A DNA stretch of 64,000 nucleotides from Arenibacter sp040216555. Lineage in GTDB: Bacteria > Bacteroidota > Bacteroidia > Flavobacteriales > Flavobacteriaceae. The position numbers were made by a program, and so were the translations under genes. Below, in pieces: positions 1 through 7,578 of the stretch (positions are counted from its first letter, which is position 1; each line of letters starts with the position of its first letter). The stretch spans positions 127,964 through 191,963 of the forward strand of contig JAVJOW010000039.1 in NCBI GenBank assembly GCA_040216555.1. The letters are read 5' to 3'. The notes beneath the pieces were generated by a model. That model made no database searches, was not told where the DNA came from, and worked only from the letters and a program-made list of their open reading frames with translations.

Positions 1-1198
1 CTCCGATCACCTCTCCTTGAAATGCGGGCACTTCATTCTTTTCCTCATATATCTCCTCCACAAATTGATCCCAGCTCTTATTAAAGTCTTCCACTTTTTT
101 ACGATAATCTACCTTCACTTCATAGTTCGCCAGTTCCCTGTCCAAGGTTTCCAAAATAGCCTTGGCATCCCCTACCAGTGGCAGTGCCCCATGTTTAAAG
201 GAATCAAATTCCGTAATATTTATATTGATAAACCGAACATTGGCATCTTGAAATGCCGATTTGGATATGGTCGTAAAATCACTATATCTGGTACCTACCC
301 CTATGACAAGGTCGGCCTCCTTTGCAATCTCTATGGCCCCAGGAGTTCCTGTCACCCCTGCCGCTCCCAAATTCTGCGGTTCGTTATAATCCAATGAGCC
401 CTTTCCCGCAAAGGTTTCGGCAACAGGGATTCCCGTTCTATTGACCAGTTTTTTCAATATTGCGGTAGCATCGCTATATATTGTACCTCCTCCTGCAATG
501 ATGATTGGTCTTTTACTTTCCTTTATTTGTTGGATTGCCCTGGACAAAAGTGTTTTATCGGGCATAGTCCTGCCTACATACCAAACACGTTTCTGGAACA
601 TTTCTACCGGAAAATCATAAGCTTCCGCCTGTACATCCTGAGGAATGGAAAGGGTAACCGTTCCTGTTTCTGCTTGCGATGTCAAAACACGCATTACTTC
701 TGGCAGGGAAGTAATCAATTGTTCGGGCCTGTTGATCCTGTCCCAATACTTGGAAACTGGTTTAAAGCAATCATTGACAGATACATCCTGACTTAAATTG
801 GATTCCAATTGTTGTAAAACGGGAGCAACCTGTCTTGTAGCAAATATATCCCCAGGAATCAAGAGGACTGGAATCCTATTGATGGTGGCCGCTGCAGCAC
901 CGGTAATCATATTGGTTGCTCCGGGACCTATGGACGATGTACAGACAAAGGTCTGCAACCTATTCTTTACTCTGGCAAAGGCAGCAGCCGTATGGACCAT
1001 TCCCTGTTCGTTCCTTGCCACGTAAAATGGGAAGTCGAGATTTTGGTGCAGTGCCTGTCCAATTCCTGCTACGTTCCCATGTCCTAAAATACCCAGACAA
1101 CCCGCAAAAAATTTGTTCTGAATACCATCGCGTTCTACATATTGATTCTTTAGATATTCAATTGTAGCCTGGGCCACTGTAAGTCTTTTTGTTTTCAT
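1..1198 (-). CDS. iolD: 3D-(3,5/4)-trihydroxycyclohexane-1,2-dione hydrolase IolD, C-terminal part outside window
   Basis: Partial gene: it starts at the ATG at 1198 and runs off the left edge after 399 codons, about two thirds of the usual ~620 residues. The visible protein begins MKTKRLTVAQATIEYL and continues through GCLGILGHGNVAGIGQAL, which is typical of IolD in the thiamine-diphosphate enzyme superfamily. The ThDP PYR domain comes first, with a Glu in the ARNEQGM motif as candidate cofactor-activating residue, followed by the central domain (IIIAGGGTIYS, VIGVGTRYSDF). The last visible residues are QGEVIG, just before the C-terminal ThDP-binding domain. In the inositol pathway IolD hydrolyses the ring of the trihydroxycyclohexane-dione to 5-deoxy-D-glucuronate, the substrate of IolB. 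It is the last visible gene of the iolJ-iolB-iolC-iolD run and lies 114 bp after iolC. The identification is firm; the C-terminus cannot be judged. Confidence 0.93.
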   Translation of the reverse strand, partial: MKTKRLTVAQATIEYLKNQYVERDGIQNKFFAGCLGILGHGNVAGIGQALHQNLDFPFYVARNEQGMVHTAAAFARVKNRLQTFVCTSSIGPGATNMITGAAAATINRIPVLLIPGDIFATRQVAPVLQQLESNLSQDVSVNDCFKPVSKYWDRINRPEQLITSLPEVMRVLTSQAETGTVTLSIPQDVQAEAYDFPVEMFQKRVWYVGRTMPDKTLLSRAIQQIKESKRPIIIAGGGTIYSDATAILKKLVNRTGIPVAETFAGKGSLDYNEPQNLGAAGVTGTPGAIEIAKEADLVIGVGTRYSDFTTISKSAFQDANVRFININITEFDSFKHGALPLVGDAKAILETLDRELANYEVKVDYRKKVEDFNKSWDQFVEEIYEEKNEVPAFQGEVIG

Positions 1199-1252
1199 CT
1201 GTACTTCTTTATTTATTTAATAGGTCAGATAGAATGCCCTGAGAACATATCG

Positions 1253-1270
1253 TCCCGATAGCTATCGGGA
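1253..1270. repeat. Perfect 18-bp palindrome between iolC and iolD
   Basis: TCCCGATAGCTATCGGGA is a perfect dyad in the 114-bp space between iolC and iolD. It has no T-tract on the transcribed strand, so it is not a standard terminator. It could be a REP-like dispersed palindrome or an mRNA stability hairpin inside the operon. No second copy was noticed in this window. Confidence 0.6.
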
Positions 1271-1312
1271 GGTTTGACAAAGCCGTTAATGGGCATTTCA
1301 TCGCTTTTAGAA

Positions 1313-2326
1313 TTAAAATCCGCCCTTTTGAGCTATAAAATCCATGGATTCTTCCAAGGTTGGCATAAAGTTGGCGCATCCTTTTTTCGTAACTACCTGG
1401 GCTCCACTGGCATTGCCCATTCTACAAGCCTTTTTTAAATCCCAACCTTGAAGGACTCCATATAAAAACCCACTGGCGAAGGCATCACCTGCACCAAGTA
1501 CATTCAAAACTTTTACTGGAAACCCGGGAACATCCTCCCTAGAACCCTCCTTCTGGTAAATACTGGCTCCCTTCTCCCCTCTCTTCACTATTAGGGTCTC
1601 TATTCCGGAAGAAAGCAGTTGTTTAATGGACAAATCAATATCCCCTTTTATTTCGGGTGCTGAAATTTGTTGTTCCTTTATAGTTACCTGGGAGGAATCG
1701 ATAAGTGTAGCGGCCAGTATTTCCTCTTCGGTACCTATAGCCATCTTCACTCTCGGGAGTATAGCCCTTACGGTTAATCCAAAAGCCCTATAATCGTGCC
1801 ATTGGTCGGCCCTAAAATCCAGATCGAGCACTACGTCCACATCATTTCTATTGGCTATTTCTGTGGCATAAAAAGTAGCACTTCTGCTAGGTTCTATATT
1901 TAATGCGGTACCGTTGATCAATAATATTTTGTAGTCCGGAATATTGGCATTGTCCACGTCATCAATATCCACCTGACTATCTGCCGCATTGTCCCTGTAA
2001 TAGACCAATGGAAATTTATCAGGGGGCTCTATCCCGAGCACCACGGCACTACTCCTAGTACCATTTTTTACTGGGATACAATGGGTATTTACGCCTTCCC
2101 CATTCAAGAAATTGAGAATAAACTCGCCCACTTTGTCGTTACCTACTGCGGTCAACAGACTAGCATTTACTCCTAATCTTGCACAGCCCACGGCTATATT
2201 TAGCGGAGAGCCTCCCACAAAGGCATCGAACCCCTTAATATCATTAAAAGGAGCGCCAATATTCTGTGAATAAAGATCGATACTGGATCTTCCAAACGTG
2301 ATTACATCAAACTTTTTAGTGCTCAT
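1313..2326 (-). CDS. iolC: 5-dehydro-2-deoxygluconokinase IolC
   Basis: A PfkB/ribokinase-family sugar kinase of 337 residues. It phosphorylates 5-dehydro-2-deoxy-D-gluconate at C6 using ATP, giving the substrate of IolJ. The sequence opens MSTKKFDVITFGRSSIDLY, has the PfkB N-terminal signature GGSPLNIAVGCARLG, and near the C-terminus NVLGAGDAFASGFLYG, where Asp281 of GAGD is the expected catalytic base. I chose the ATG at 2326; a TTG two codons earlier directly follows the iolB stop codon and is less likely. The gene lies 6 bp after iolB in the same operon. PfkB kinases vary in substrate, but the flanking iolB, iolJ and iolD make IolC the clear reading. Confidence 0.92.
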   Translation of the reverse strand: MSTKKFDVITFGRSSIDLYSQNIGAPFNDIKGFDAFVGGSPLNIAVGCARLGVNASLLTAVGNDKVGEFILNFLNGEGVNTHCIPVKNGTRSSAVVLGIEPPDKFPLVYYRDNAADSQVDIDDVDNANIPDYKILLINGTALNIEPSRSATFYATEIANRNDVDVVLDLDFRADQWHDYRAFGLTVRAILPRVKMAIGTEEEILAATLIDSSQVTIKEQQISAPEIKGDIDLSIKQLLSSGIETLIVKRGEKGASIYQKEGSREDVPGFPVKVLNVLGAGDAFASGFLYGVLQGWDLKKACRMGNASGAQVVTKKGCANFMPTLEESMDFIAQKGGF

Positions 2327-2332
2327 TTCCAA

Positions 2333-3208
2333 TTATTGATTATTCATTTCAGCTGTTACCAATGGCAATCTTTTATCCTTTGAAGTCCATGAATTGTATA
2401 TCCATTCATGATCGGGGTCTGTGGTATTGGCCAAACACTGATCCGTACCTGCCAAGAAATTAAGGTAGTAGCAATGAAATCCGTGTTCCGCCACCACTGG
2501 ATGAAAGCCTTTGGGTATCAATACCACATCGTTATGCCTGGGCCTTACGATCTCGTCCAGCGACCTGTCTTTCGTATACACCTGTTGTATGGCGTAGGCT
2601 TCCGGCTTTTGAAATTTATAGAAATAAGTTTCCTCCTGTATTGGCTCCAAAACCGTACCATCTGCATCCACTAATCTTTCATCATGTTTGTGGGCCGGAA
2701 AGGAGCTCCAATTGCCAGAAGGAGTATATACCTCCCGGACTACTATTTTACTACAACCAAATCCCGGAGGAACCAGGTCATTGAACTGTCGGGTAGCATT
2801 ATCCCCACCAAAAATGACTACGGGGGTATCTTCAGGTGTCACAAACTTGGCCGGAAAATCCTCCTCTACCTTGCACCAACCATAACCAATATCCAAGCTA
2901 TCGCTCAAAGCCGTCAAGGTAAATTTGCTATTGCGCGATAGGTATAGTGTATGTGCCACTCCACTAAAAACATCTTTTCTACCATTTTTGGTCTCCCAAT
3001 TCCCCCGATTGCCTTCTACTTTAAAGTTGCCACTCAAAAGCACTATCACCATTTCGTTGTCCTTTGTATCGTATTCCCAAGTTTCACCCTTGGACATTAA
3101 CCTGGCCTCAAAATTGAGGTATTCCCACTTTGCCGATTTGGTGGTAATCTGATGGTATATTCCTGTTTTGGATTTTGGCTTTATTTGTAAATGTGAGCTA
3201 TGTTCCAT
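2333..3208 (-). CDS. iolB: 5-deoxy-glucuronate isomerase IolB
   Basis: A bicupin isomerase of 291 residues, the usual IolB length. It converts 5-deoxy-D-glucuronate to 5-dehydro-2-deoxy-D-gluconate in the cytoplasm. The metal-binding cupin residues can be read directly: His173 and His175 in FPAHKHDERL, a Glu at 192 or 193 in PIQEETYFY, and His236 in IPKGFHPVVA. There is no signal peptide. The gene lies 11 bp downstream of iolJ and 6 bp upstream of iolC, so the three are almost certainly co-transcribed from the promoter beside the operator at 4254-4269. Confidence 0.94.
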   Translation of the reverse strand: MEHSSHLQIKPKSKTGIYHQITTKSAKWEYLNFEARLMSKGETWEYDTKDNEMVIVLLSGNFKVEGNRGNWETKNGRKDVFSGVAHTLYLSRNSKFTLTALSDSLDIGYGWCKVEEDFPAKFVTPEDTPVVIFGGDNATRQFNDLVPPGFGCSKIVVREVYTPSGNWSSFPAHKHDERLVDADGTVLEPIQEETYFYKFQKPEAYAIQQVYTKDRSLDEIVRPRHNDVVLIPKGFHPVVAEHGFHCYYLNFLAGTDQCLANTTDPDHEWIYNSWTSKDKRLPLVTAEMNNQ

Positions 3209-3219
3209 AATATTTTATC

Positions 3220-4161
3220 TTAAATTTTCATGCCGCCTACTTTCCCAGTGGCCCCTAATAGATCGAACTTTTCCAACATAAATTTTTCGTATTCCGCAAC
3301 ATAGATCTTCCCTGGAATAACAGGATCGAAAAGTTTTGGACTATCCCTAAAAAATTCCCGGTGTACCCGTGTCCATAACAATCGAGTATCTGTGGCAATA
3401 TTGATCTTGCATACCCCGTAGGCGATAGATTTCACAATTTCTTCGGGGGAAACCCCAGATGCCCCCTCGTTCAATTGACCTCCCGCCTTATTGATCCGTT
3501 CTATTTCCTCCATATTAACGGCAGAGCCACCGTGCAGCACTATTGGGAAGTTAGGCAATCTCTGTTGAATTTCCTCCAATATATTAAACTGAATTCCATC
3601 GCCACCGGAAAATTTATAGGCCCCATGGCTGGTACCTACCGCGACCGCCAAGCTGTCGCATCCGGTCAACTCCACAAATTCCTGCACCTCTGAAGGCTGG
3701 GTGTATTTGGCATATTTTTCGTCTACGGACAAATCATCTTCCACCCCACTGAGAACCCCAAGTTCGGCCTCTACAACTATATTCTTTTTATGTGCCTCGG
3801 CCACCACTGCTTTGGTCCTTTTTACGTTCCCAATAAAATTATCATGGGAGGCATCGATCATAATGGAGTCATAATCGTTGGATTGTATTGCATTAAAAGC
3901 ATGTTCCTCGTTCCCATGATCCATGTGAACGGAGTACACCGCTTTGGGATATATTTTGGAAGCAGCATGGATCATAGCCACAAGCATTTCGGGATGGGCG
4001 TAATTCCTTGCCGCTGGCGTAATCTGAACAAGAAAAGGTGCATTGGCCTTTTCCCCGGAACTAAAAAGTCCGAGGACCTGTTCCATGGTAAAAACATTTA
4101 CGGCTGGGATGGCATACTTGCCATAACAATGTTCAAAAAAAATTTTAGATGAAACTTGCAT
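3220..4161 (-). CDS. iolJ: Class II aldolase, probably 6-phospho-5-dehydro-2-deoxygluconate aldolase IolJ
   Basis: A zinc-dependent class II fructose-bisphosphate-type aldolase of 313 residues. In this setting it should cleave 6-phospho-5-dehydro-2-deoxygluconate to dihydroxyacetone phosphate and malonate semialdehyde. Class II landmarks are present: VHMDHG with Asp81 as catalytic acid and His82 as zinc ligand, the EAELG motif, VGTSHGAYK with His179, and VLHGGS with His210. It is the first gene of the iol operon and starts 92 bp downstream of the LacI-type operator. The fold is certain. IolJ rather than a glycolytic or tagatose-bisphosphate aldolase is inferred from the adjacent iolB and iolC. 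Confidence 0.85.
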   Translation of the reverse strand: MQVSSKIFFEHCYGKYAIPAVNVFTMEQVLGLFSSGEKANAPFLVQITPAARNYAHPEMLVAMIHAASKIYPKAVYSVHMDHGNEEHAFNAIQSNDYDSIMIDASHDNFIGNVKRTKAVVAEAHKKNIVVEAELGVLSGVEDDLSVDEKYAKYTQPSEVQEFVELTGCDSLAVAVGTSHGAYKFSGGDGIQFNILEEIQQRLPNFPIVLHGGSAVNMEEIERINKAGGQLNEGASGVSPEEIVKSIAYGVCKINIATDTRLLWTRVHREFFRDSPKLFDPVIPGKIYVAEYEKFMLEKFDLLGATGKVGGMKI

Positions 4162-4253
4162 GCAAAATTTTGATATAATTATTTATACCCTTAATATTTT
4201 ATACAAATAACAATAAATAATTAATCTTTCGAAGAATTTCGTATTAAAAGTCT

Positions 4254-4269
4254 ATGCAAAGGTTTGCAT
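4254..4269. promoter_or_regulatory. LacI-type operator upstream of iolJ
   Basis: ATGCAAAGGTTTGCAT has 7-bp inverted arms around a central GG, the format of LacI-family operators. The same 16 bases occur at 10634-10649 upstream of the SusC gene. It lies between lacI and iolJ. A weak -7-like GTTATTTG on the minus strand (4204-4211) is centred 54 bp downstream of the operator centre. Confidence 0.82.
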
Positions 4270-4302
4270 TAGGAAGAAGCTTAACCTTCGCATTATAATT
4301 CC

Positions 4303-5328
4303 TTATTTCTCCTTGGAAGAAGCCCTAATAACGAGTTCTGGCTTAAAGACTTCTTTTCGAAACTCCAGTATGTTATTCTTGTTGTTTAAATGACTTAATA
4401 AAATCCTGGCGGAGAGCATTCCCATACTATAAACCGGTTGCCAAACAGTTGATAAGGCGGGCGTAATAAAGGAGGAGTGTGGTTCATCATCAAATCCTAA
4501 GACAGAAACTTCATCGGGAATTTGCAAGCCCATTTTTTTTACGATATGCATGGCCGAAATGGCTATATTATCGTTATAGGCAAAAATGGCATCCGGCCGA
4601 TCTTTGAGTTCCAGTATTTTTCTCGTGGCCTTAGCACCATCTTTATGTGAAAACCCGGGAACATGAACAATATAATCCTTATTTATTGGAACCTTATTTT
4701 TTTCAAGAGCATCCAAATACCCCTGAAGCCTTTGTTCGGTGGTACTCAGGTTTAAGGGACCTCCCAGATGTGCTATATTTTTACATCCTGTCCCAATGAG
4801 GTACTCCACAGCCTGGAAGGCCCCAATGTAATCATCTACCAACACCTTATCGGCTTCCAGTCCAGGACAGTCCCTATCAAAAACTACCACGGGTATACCG
4901 CTTTTTTGAAGTCTACGGAAATGATCAAAATTTTTGGTTTCTGATGAGGGTGCCACCAAGACCCCATCTATCTGGATCTTGGACAACCTTTTAACAATAG
5001 TCAATTCTTCCTCATAGGATTCGTTGGACAAACAGATCATTATATTGTACTCGGAATCCACGATCACATCCTGGATACCGGTGATTATTGCGGAAAAAAA
5101 ATGGCCCGTAATTTCTGGCACAATCACTCCAATGGTATTGGATTTTTTTTGCAACAGATTCAATGCCAAAAGATTGGGTTGATAGTCCAATGCTTCCGCG
5201 AGTGACTTAACGGCATCCTTGGTCTCTTTTTTTATGGCTGGATGGTCGTTCAAGGCCCTGGACACTGTAGAGGGAGCTATATTGAGCTCTCGAGCTATGT
5301 CCTTAATGGTAACACGCCCCTTTTTCAT
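4303..5328 (-). CDS. LacI-family transcriptional regulator of the inositol locus
   Basis: A LacI/GalR-family repressor of 341 residues. An N-terminal helix-turn-helix is seen in VTIKDIARELNIAPSTVSRA (residues 6-25), followed by the hinge (YQPNLLALNLLQKK) and a periplasmic-binding-protein-like effector domain (TIGVIVPEITGHFFS, GVLVAPSS, VSVLGFDDEP). I start at the ATG at 5328, preceded by an AAGGGGC stretch; an upstream TTG at 5406 would add 26 residues with no domain and is rejected. It lies between the susCD pair and iolJBCD, all on the minus strand. Identical operators flank it, so I infer that it controls both transcripts in response to inositol or a pathway intermediate. The effector is not visible in the sequence. 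Confidence 0.9.
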   Translation of the reverse strand: MKKGRVTIKDIARELNIAPSTVSRALNDHPAIKKETKDAVKSLAEALDYQPNLLALNLLQKKSNTIGVIVPEITGHFFSAIITGIQDVIVDSEYNIMICLSNESYEEELTIVKRLSKIQIDGVLVAPSSETKNFDHFRRLQKSGIPVVVFDRDCPGLEADKVLVDDYIGAFQAVEYLIGTGCKNIAHLGGPLNLSTTEQRLQGYLDALEKNKVPINKDYIVHVPGFSHKDGAKATRKILELKDRPDAIFAYNDNIAISAMHIVKKMGLQIPDEVSVLGFDDEPHSSFITPALSTVWQPVYSMGMLSARILLSHLNNKNNILEFRKEVFKPELVIRASSKEK

Positions 5329-5683
5329 AATAAGCCCCTTTTTACAATCCTTACTTCCCTTATCATATTTACATTGATTATAAAATGTAGTCCCTGTGGA
5401 CTCCAACTTACATTAATTACAATTATTGGTACAAATTATGGAATTGAACATTATAGACAAAATACAACAAAATTTCTACATCGATTAGTTACTTGAATCT
5501 CATGATATATAATGCCCAATATAAGCAAGAGCATAATTAAAAAGAGATAATTGACCCAGATTTATTACAAAATTAAATACCTTATAAATCCAGTAAATAA
5601 TCCCCGGGGCATTATTCTATTTTACAAAACAAACCAAATGTTAGAGTATCAACGAAACGTTGTGGCTCTTATGTACATGGGTA
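5329..5683. other. Intergenic region upstream of lacI, with a near-perfect palindrome
   Basis: No gene seen. It should contain the lacI promoter. At 5596-5616 an AATAAT / CCCCGGGG / ATTATT dyad is interrupted by one extra C. Its right part, GGGCATTAT (5607-5615), is the inverse of ATAATGCCC at 5509-5517. These may be a regulator site or hairpin; nothing assigns them. Confidence 0.4.
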
Positions 5684-5747
5684 CTTGAGCTCACGCTCAA
5701 GATTACTATTTTTTTTCGTGCGAGGCAAGCCTCGGGGTATTTACCCC
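5684..5747. repeat. Cluster of three small perfect hairpins
   Basis: Three perfect stem-loops lie in 64 bp: CTTGAGC-TCAC-GCTCAAG (5684-5701), CGAGGC-AA-GCCTCG (5721-5734) and GGGGTA-TT-TACCCC (5734-5747, sharing one G). An eight-T run precedes the second. They lie just beyond the susD terminator and resemble a REP-like dispersed element. No further copy was found by eye. Confidence 0.6.
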
Positions 5748-5755
5748 TCTAGAAT

Positions 5756-5794
5756 AAAAAATTGGGGCGGACAAATAATTGCCCGCCCCAATTT
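5756..5794 (-). terminator. Rho-independent terminator of the inositol susCD operon
   Basis: A 12-bp perfect stem pairs AAATTGGGGCGG (5759-5770) with CCGCCCCAATTT (5783-5794) around a 12-nt loop. On the minus strand it is followed by a short T run. It begins 24 bp after the SusD stop codon. Confidence 0.88.
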
Positions 5795-5817
5795 AAAAAC
5801 TATTCTAATTAATTTTA

Positions 5818-7560
5818 CTAATAACCAGGGTTTTGTTCGAGGAAACCGTCAATACCTGATGCTGCATCCACTGCGCTCTGTGGTATTGGAAACAATCGCT
5901 TGTTCACATCGGAATCTGTCTTTTCTGTCCAAGAATCCTCGTATTTACCAAATCGTATTTGATCTCCACGTCTAAAGCCTTCCCAATACAATTCAAAACC
6001 ACGCTCGCGGAACATAACATCCAAATCAATAGAAGTTAGGGCCTCTGGTGTTTGATCTGGTCGCGAAGTTCTTGAGGTCCTCACGGTGTTTACATCCGTT
6101 AAAGCTCCCGCAGCATCCCCTTTTCTCAATTTTGCTTCTGCGCGCATCAAGTATATTTCGCCCAAACGCATCATAACAAGATCTATGCTACTAAAATTAT
6201 TGGCATTCGGAGAGGTACGGCTAAATTGATATTTGGCAACGCGATATCCAGTATTATGCAGCGACCCTTCATTGGTAAAATCAATTTGTTCAGTGTGATT
6301 CACATAACCTACATCCCTATCAGGACCATTCCCTTTTATTTGTTTCACAGGATAAATCCTTACCCCTCCGTCGCAAGTATAAAACGAACCCCCGGAATCC
6401 TTTCTGGGGCCCCATTGTATTCCTCGCAATATACCCCTGTTCATTTCATAAGTGGCTACATCAGCACAATAATAATGGTCCTCATCATTCAACGGTGATA
6501 ACCCGGTTAAATCCATTAATTCTGGCGGAATCTGTTGGTTTTGCTGATAAAATCTGGCATCTGCATCAGCGGGATCAACAGCACCATATGCCTCTACCCA
6601 AGTCTGATAAAAATCTGAAGTTATTGCTGGCCCATCTGTTCCATCAGAACTTGGATATTCCAATCTACCCCAGACAGAACCGGCGATAGACCAATAAGAC
6701 CATCTACTTTCCTCATTTCTCAAAACCCCGCGTTGATCCAAGGCAAATATAAGCTCAGGATTACTATTGTTGTCATCATTGAACAAATCAAAATATTCAG
6801 GCGACAAGGAAAAGTCTCCAGAATTGATAATGTTATTGGTATATTCTATAACCTTATCCATATCCGCTTCCGAAAAGTTTGGCGTTCCATAAGGATCCCT
6901 ATACACGGCAGCATTTAAATGAAGCCTTGCCAACAATCCCCAAACCGCAGTCTGGGTCATCCTTCCCGGTCCTTTATCCGTATTAATGACATCTACCACG
7001 GACAACAATTCGTTTTGTATATAATCTATGGCGTCCTGAGTCCTTAGCACTTCCGAAAGTTCATTGGAGGCTTCCTTTTTCAGCACCATACCCCAACTAT
7101 CCAACATCAACAAGTTCAAGTAGGCCCTTAGTGCTTTCATTTCGTACAAGGCACCTGCAGCTTCCGTATTGCCTTCATCTGCCAAGGGTGTTAACACCTC
7201 AATGGCTGCCAATGTTCTGGAAATATTGGTAGTAAGTTCGTTCCAGCTACTGGAAATCAAATCATTGCTCGGGGTGTAGGTGTGCGAATGGGTGGCTAAA
7301 AACTTACCCCCATCAAACCAGTCGGTTCCCCCTCGGTAAGGAAGAATGGCTTCATCAGAGGCAATAAGCTGAAGTCCGTAGTAATTGGTATGTCTCCAAG
7401 TCCATGAAACATAGCCATAGGCAGGCGCAATTGCACCACTGATTACTTCGGCCTGAGCCCCCGTTAGGGTCTCATCGAATAATTCCTCTTTTAGATCCGT
7501 ACAGTTCCAATTCAAAAAGGAACAGTACATCAATATTGTCATTATAAGTTTATTTTTCAT
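5818..7560 (-). CDS. SusD/RagB-family nutrient-binding outer-membrane lipoprotein (inositol locus)
   Basis: A SusD-like surface lipoprotein of 580 residues. A hydrophobic leader ends in a lipidation Cys at position 20 (LNWNC). The helical TPR-like body is typical, with RTLAAIEVL and ALRAYLNLLMLDSWG near residues 115-155, and the family C-terminus reads RGFELYWEGFRRGDQIRFG ... LFPIPQSAVDA ... LEQNPGY. It lies 18 bp downstream of the SusC gene and caps the transporter. Its ligand cannot be read from sequence. The shared operator and adjacent iol genes suggest inositol, a phosphorylated inositol or an inositol glycoside. Confidence 0.92.
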   Translation of the reverse strand: MKNKLIMTILMYCSFLNWNCTDLKEELFDETLTGAQAEVISGAIAPAYGYVSWTWRHTNYYGLQLIASDEAILPYRGGTDWFDGGKFLATHSHTYTPSNDLISSSWNELTTNISRTLAAIEVLTPLADEGNTEAAGALYEMKALRAYLNLLMLDSWGMVLKKEASNELSEVLRTQDAIDYIQNELLSVVDVINTDKGPGRMTQTAVWGLLARLHLNAAVYRDPYGTPNFSEADMDKVIEYTNNIINSGDFSLSPEYFDLFNDDNNSNPELIFALDQRGVLRNEESRWSYWSIAGSVWGRLEYPSSDGTDGPAITSDFYQTWVEAYGAVDPADADARFYQQNQQIPPELMDLTGLSPLNDEDHYYCADVATYEMNRGILRGIQWGPRKDSGGSFYTCDGGVRIYPVKQIKGNGPDRDVGYVNHTEQIDFTNEGSLHNTGYRVAKYQFSRTSPNANNFSSIDLVMMRLGEIYLMRAEAKLRKGDAAGALTDVNTVRTSRTSRPDQTPEALTSIDLDVMFRERGFELYWEGFRRGDQIRFGKYEDSWTEKTDSDVNKRLFPIPQSAVDAASGIDGFLEQNPGY

Positions 7561-7578
7561 TACTAAGCATTTTTTTTA

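Noticed and set aside
5329..5406. N-terminal extension of the LacI protein from a TTG start
   Set aside because: The extra 26 residues precede the helix-turn-helix and match no domain; ATG 5328 has an upstream purine-rich stretch.
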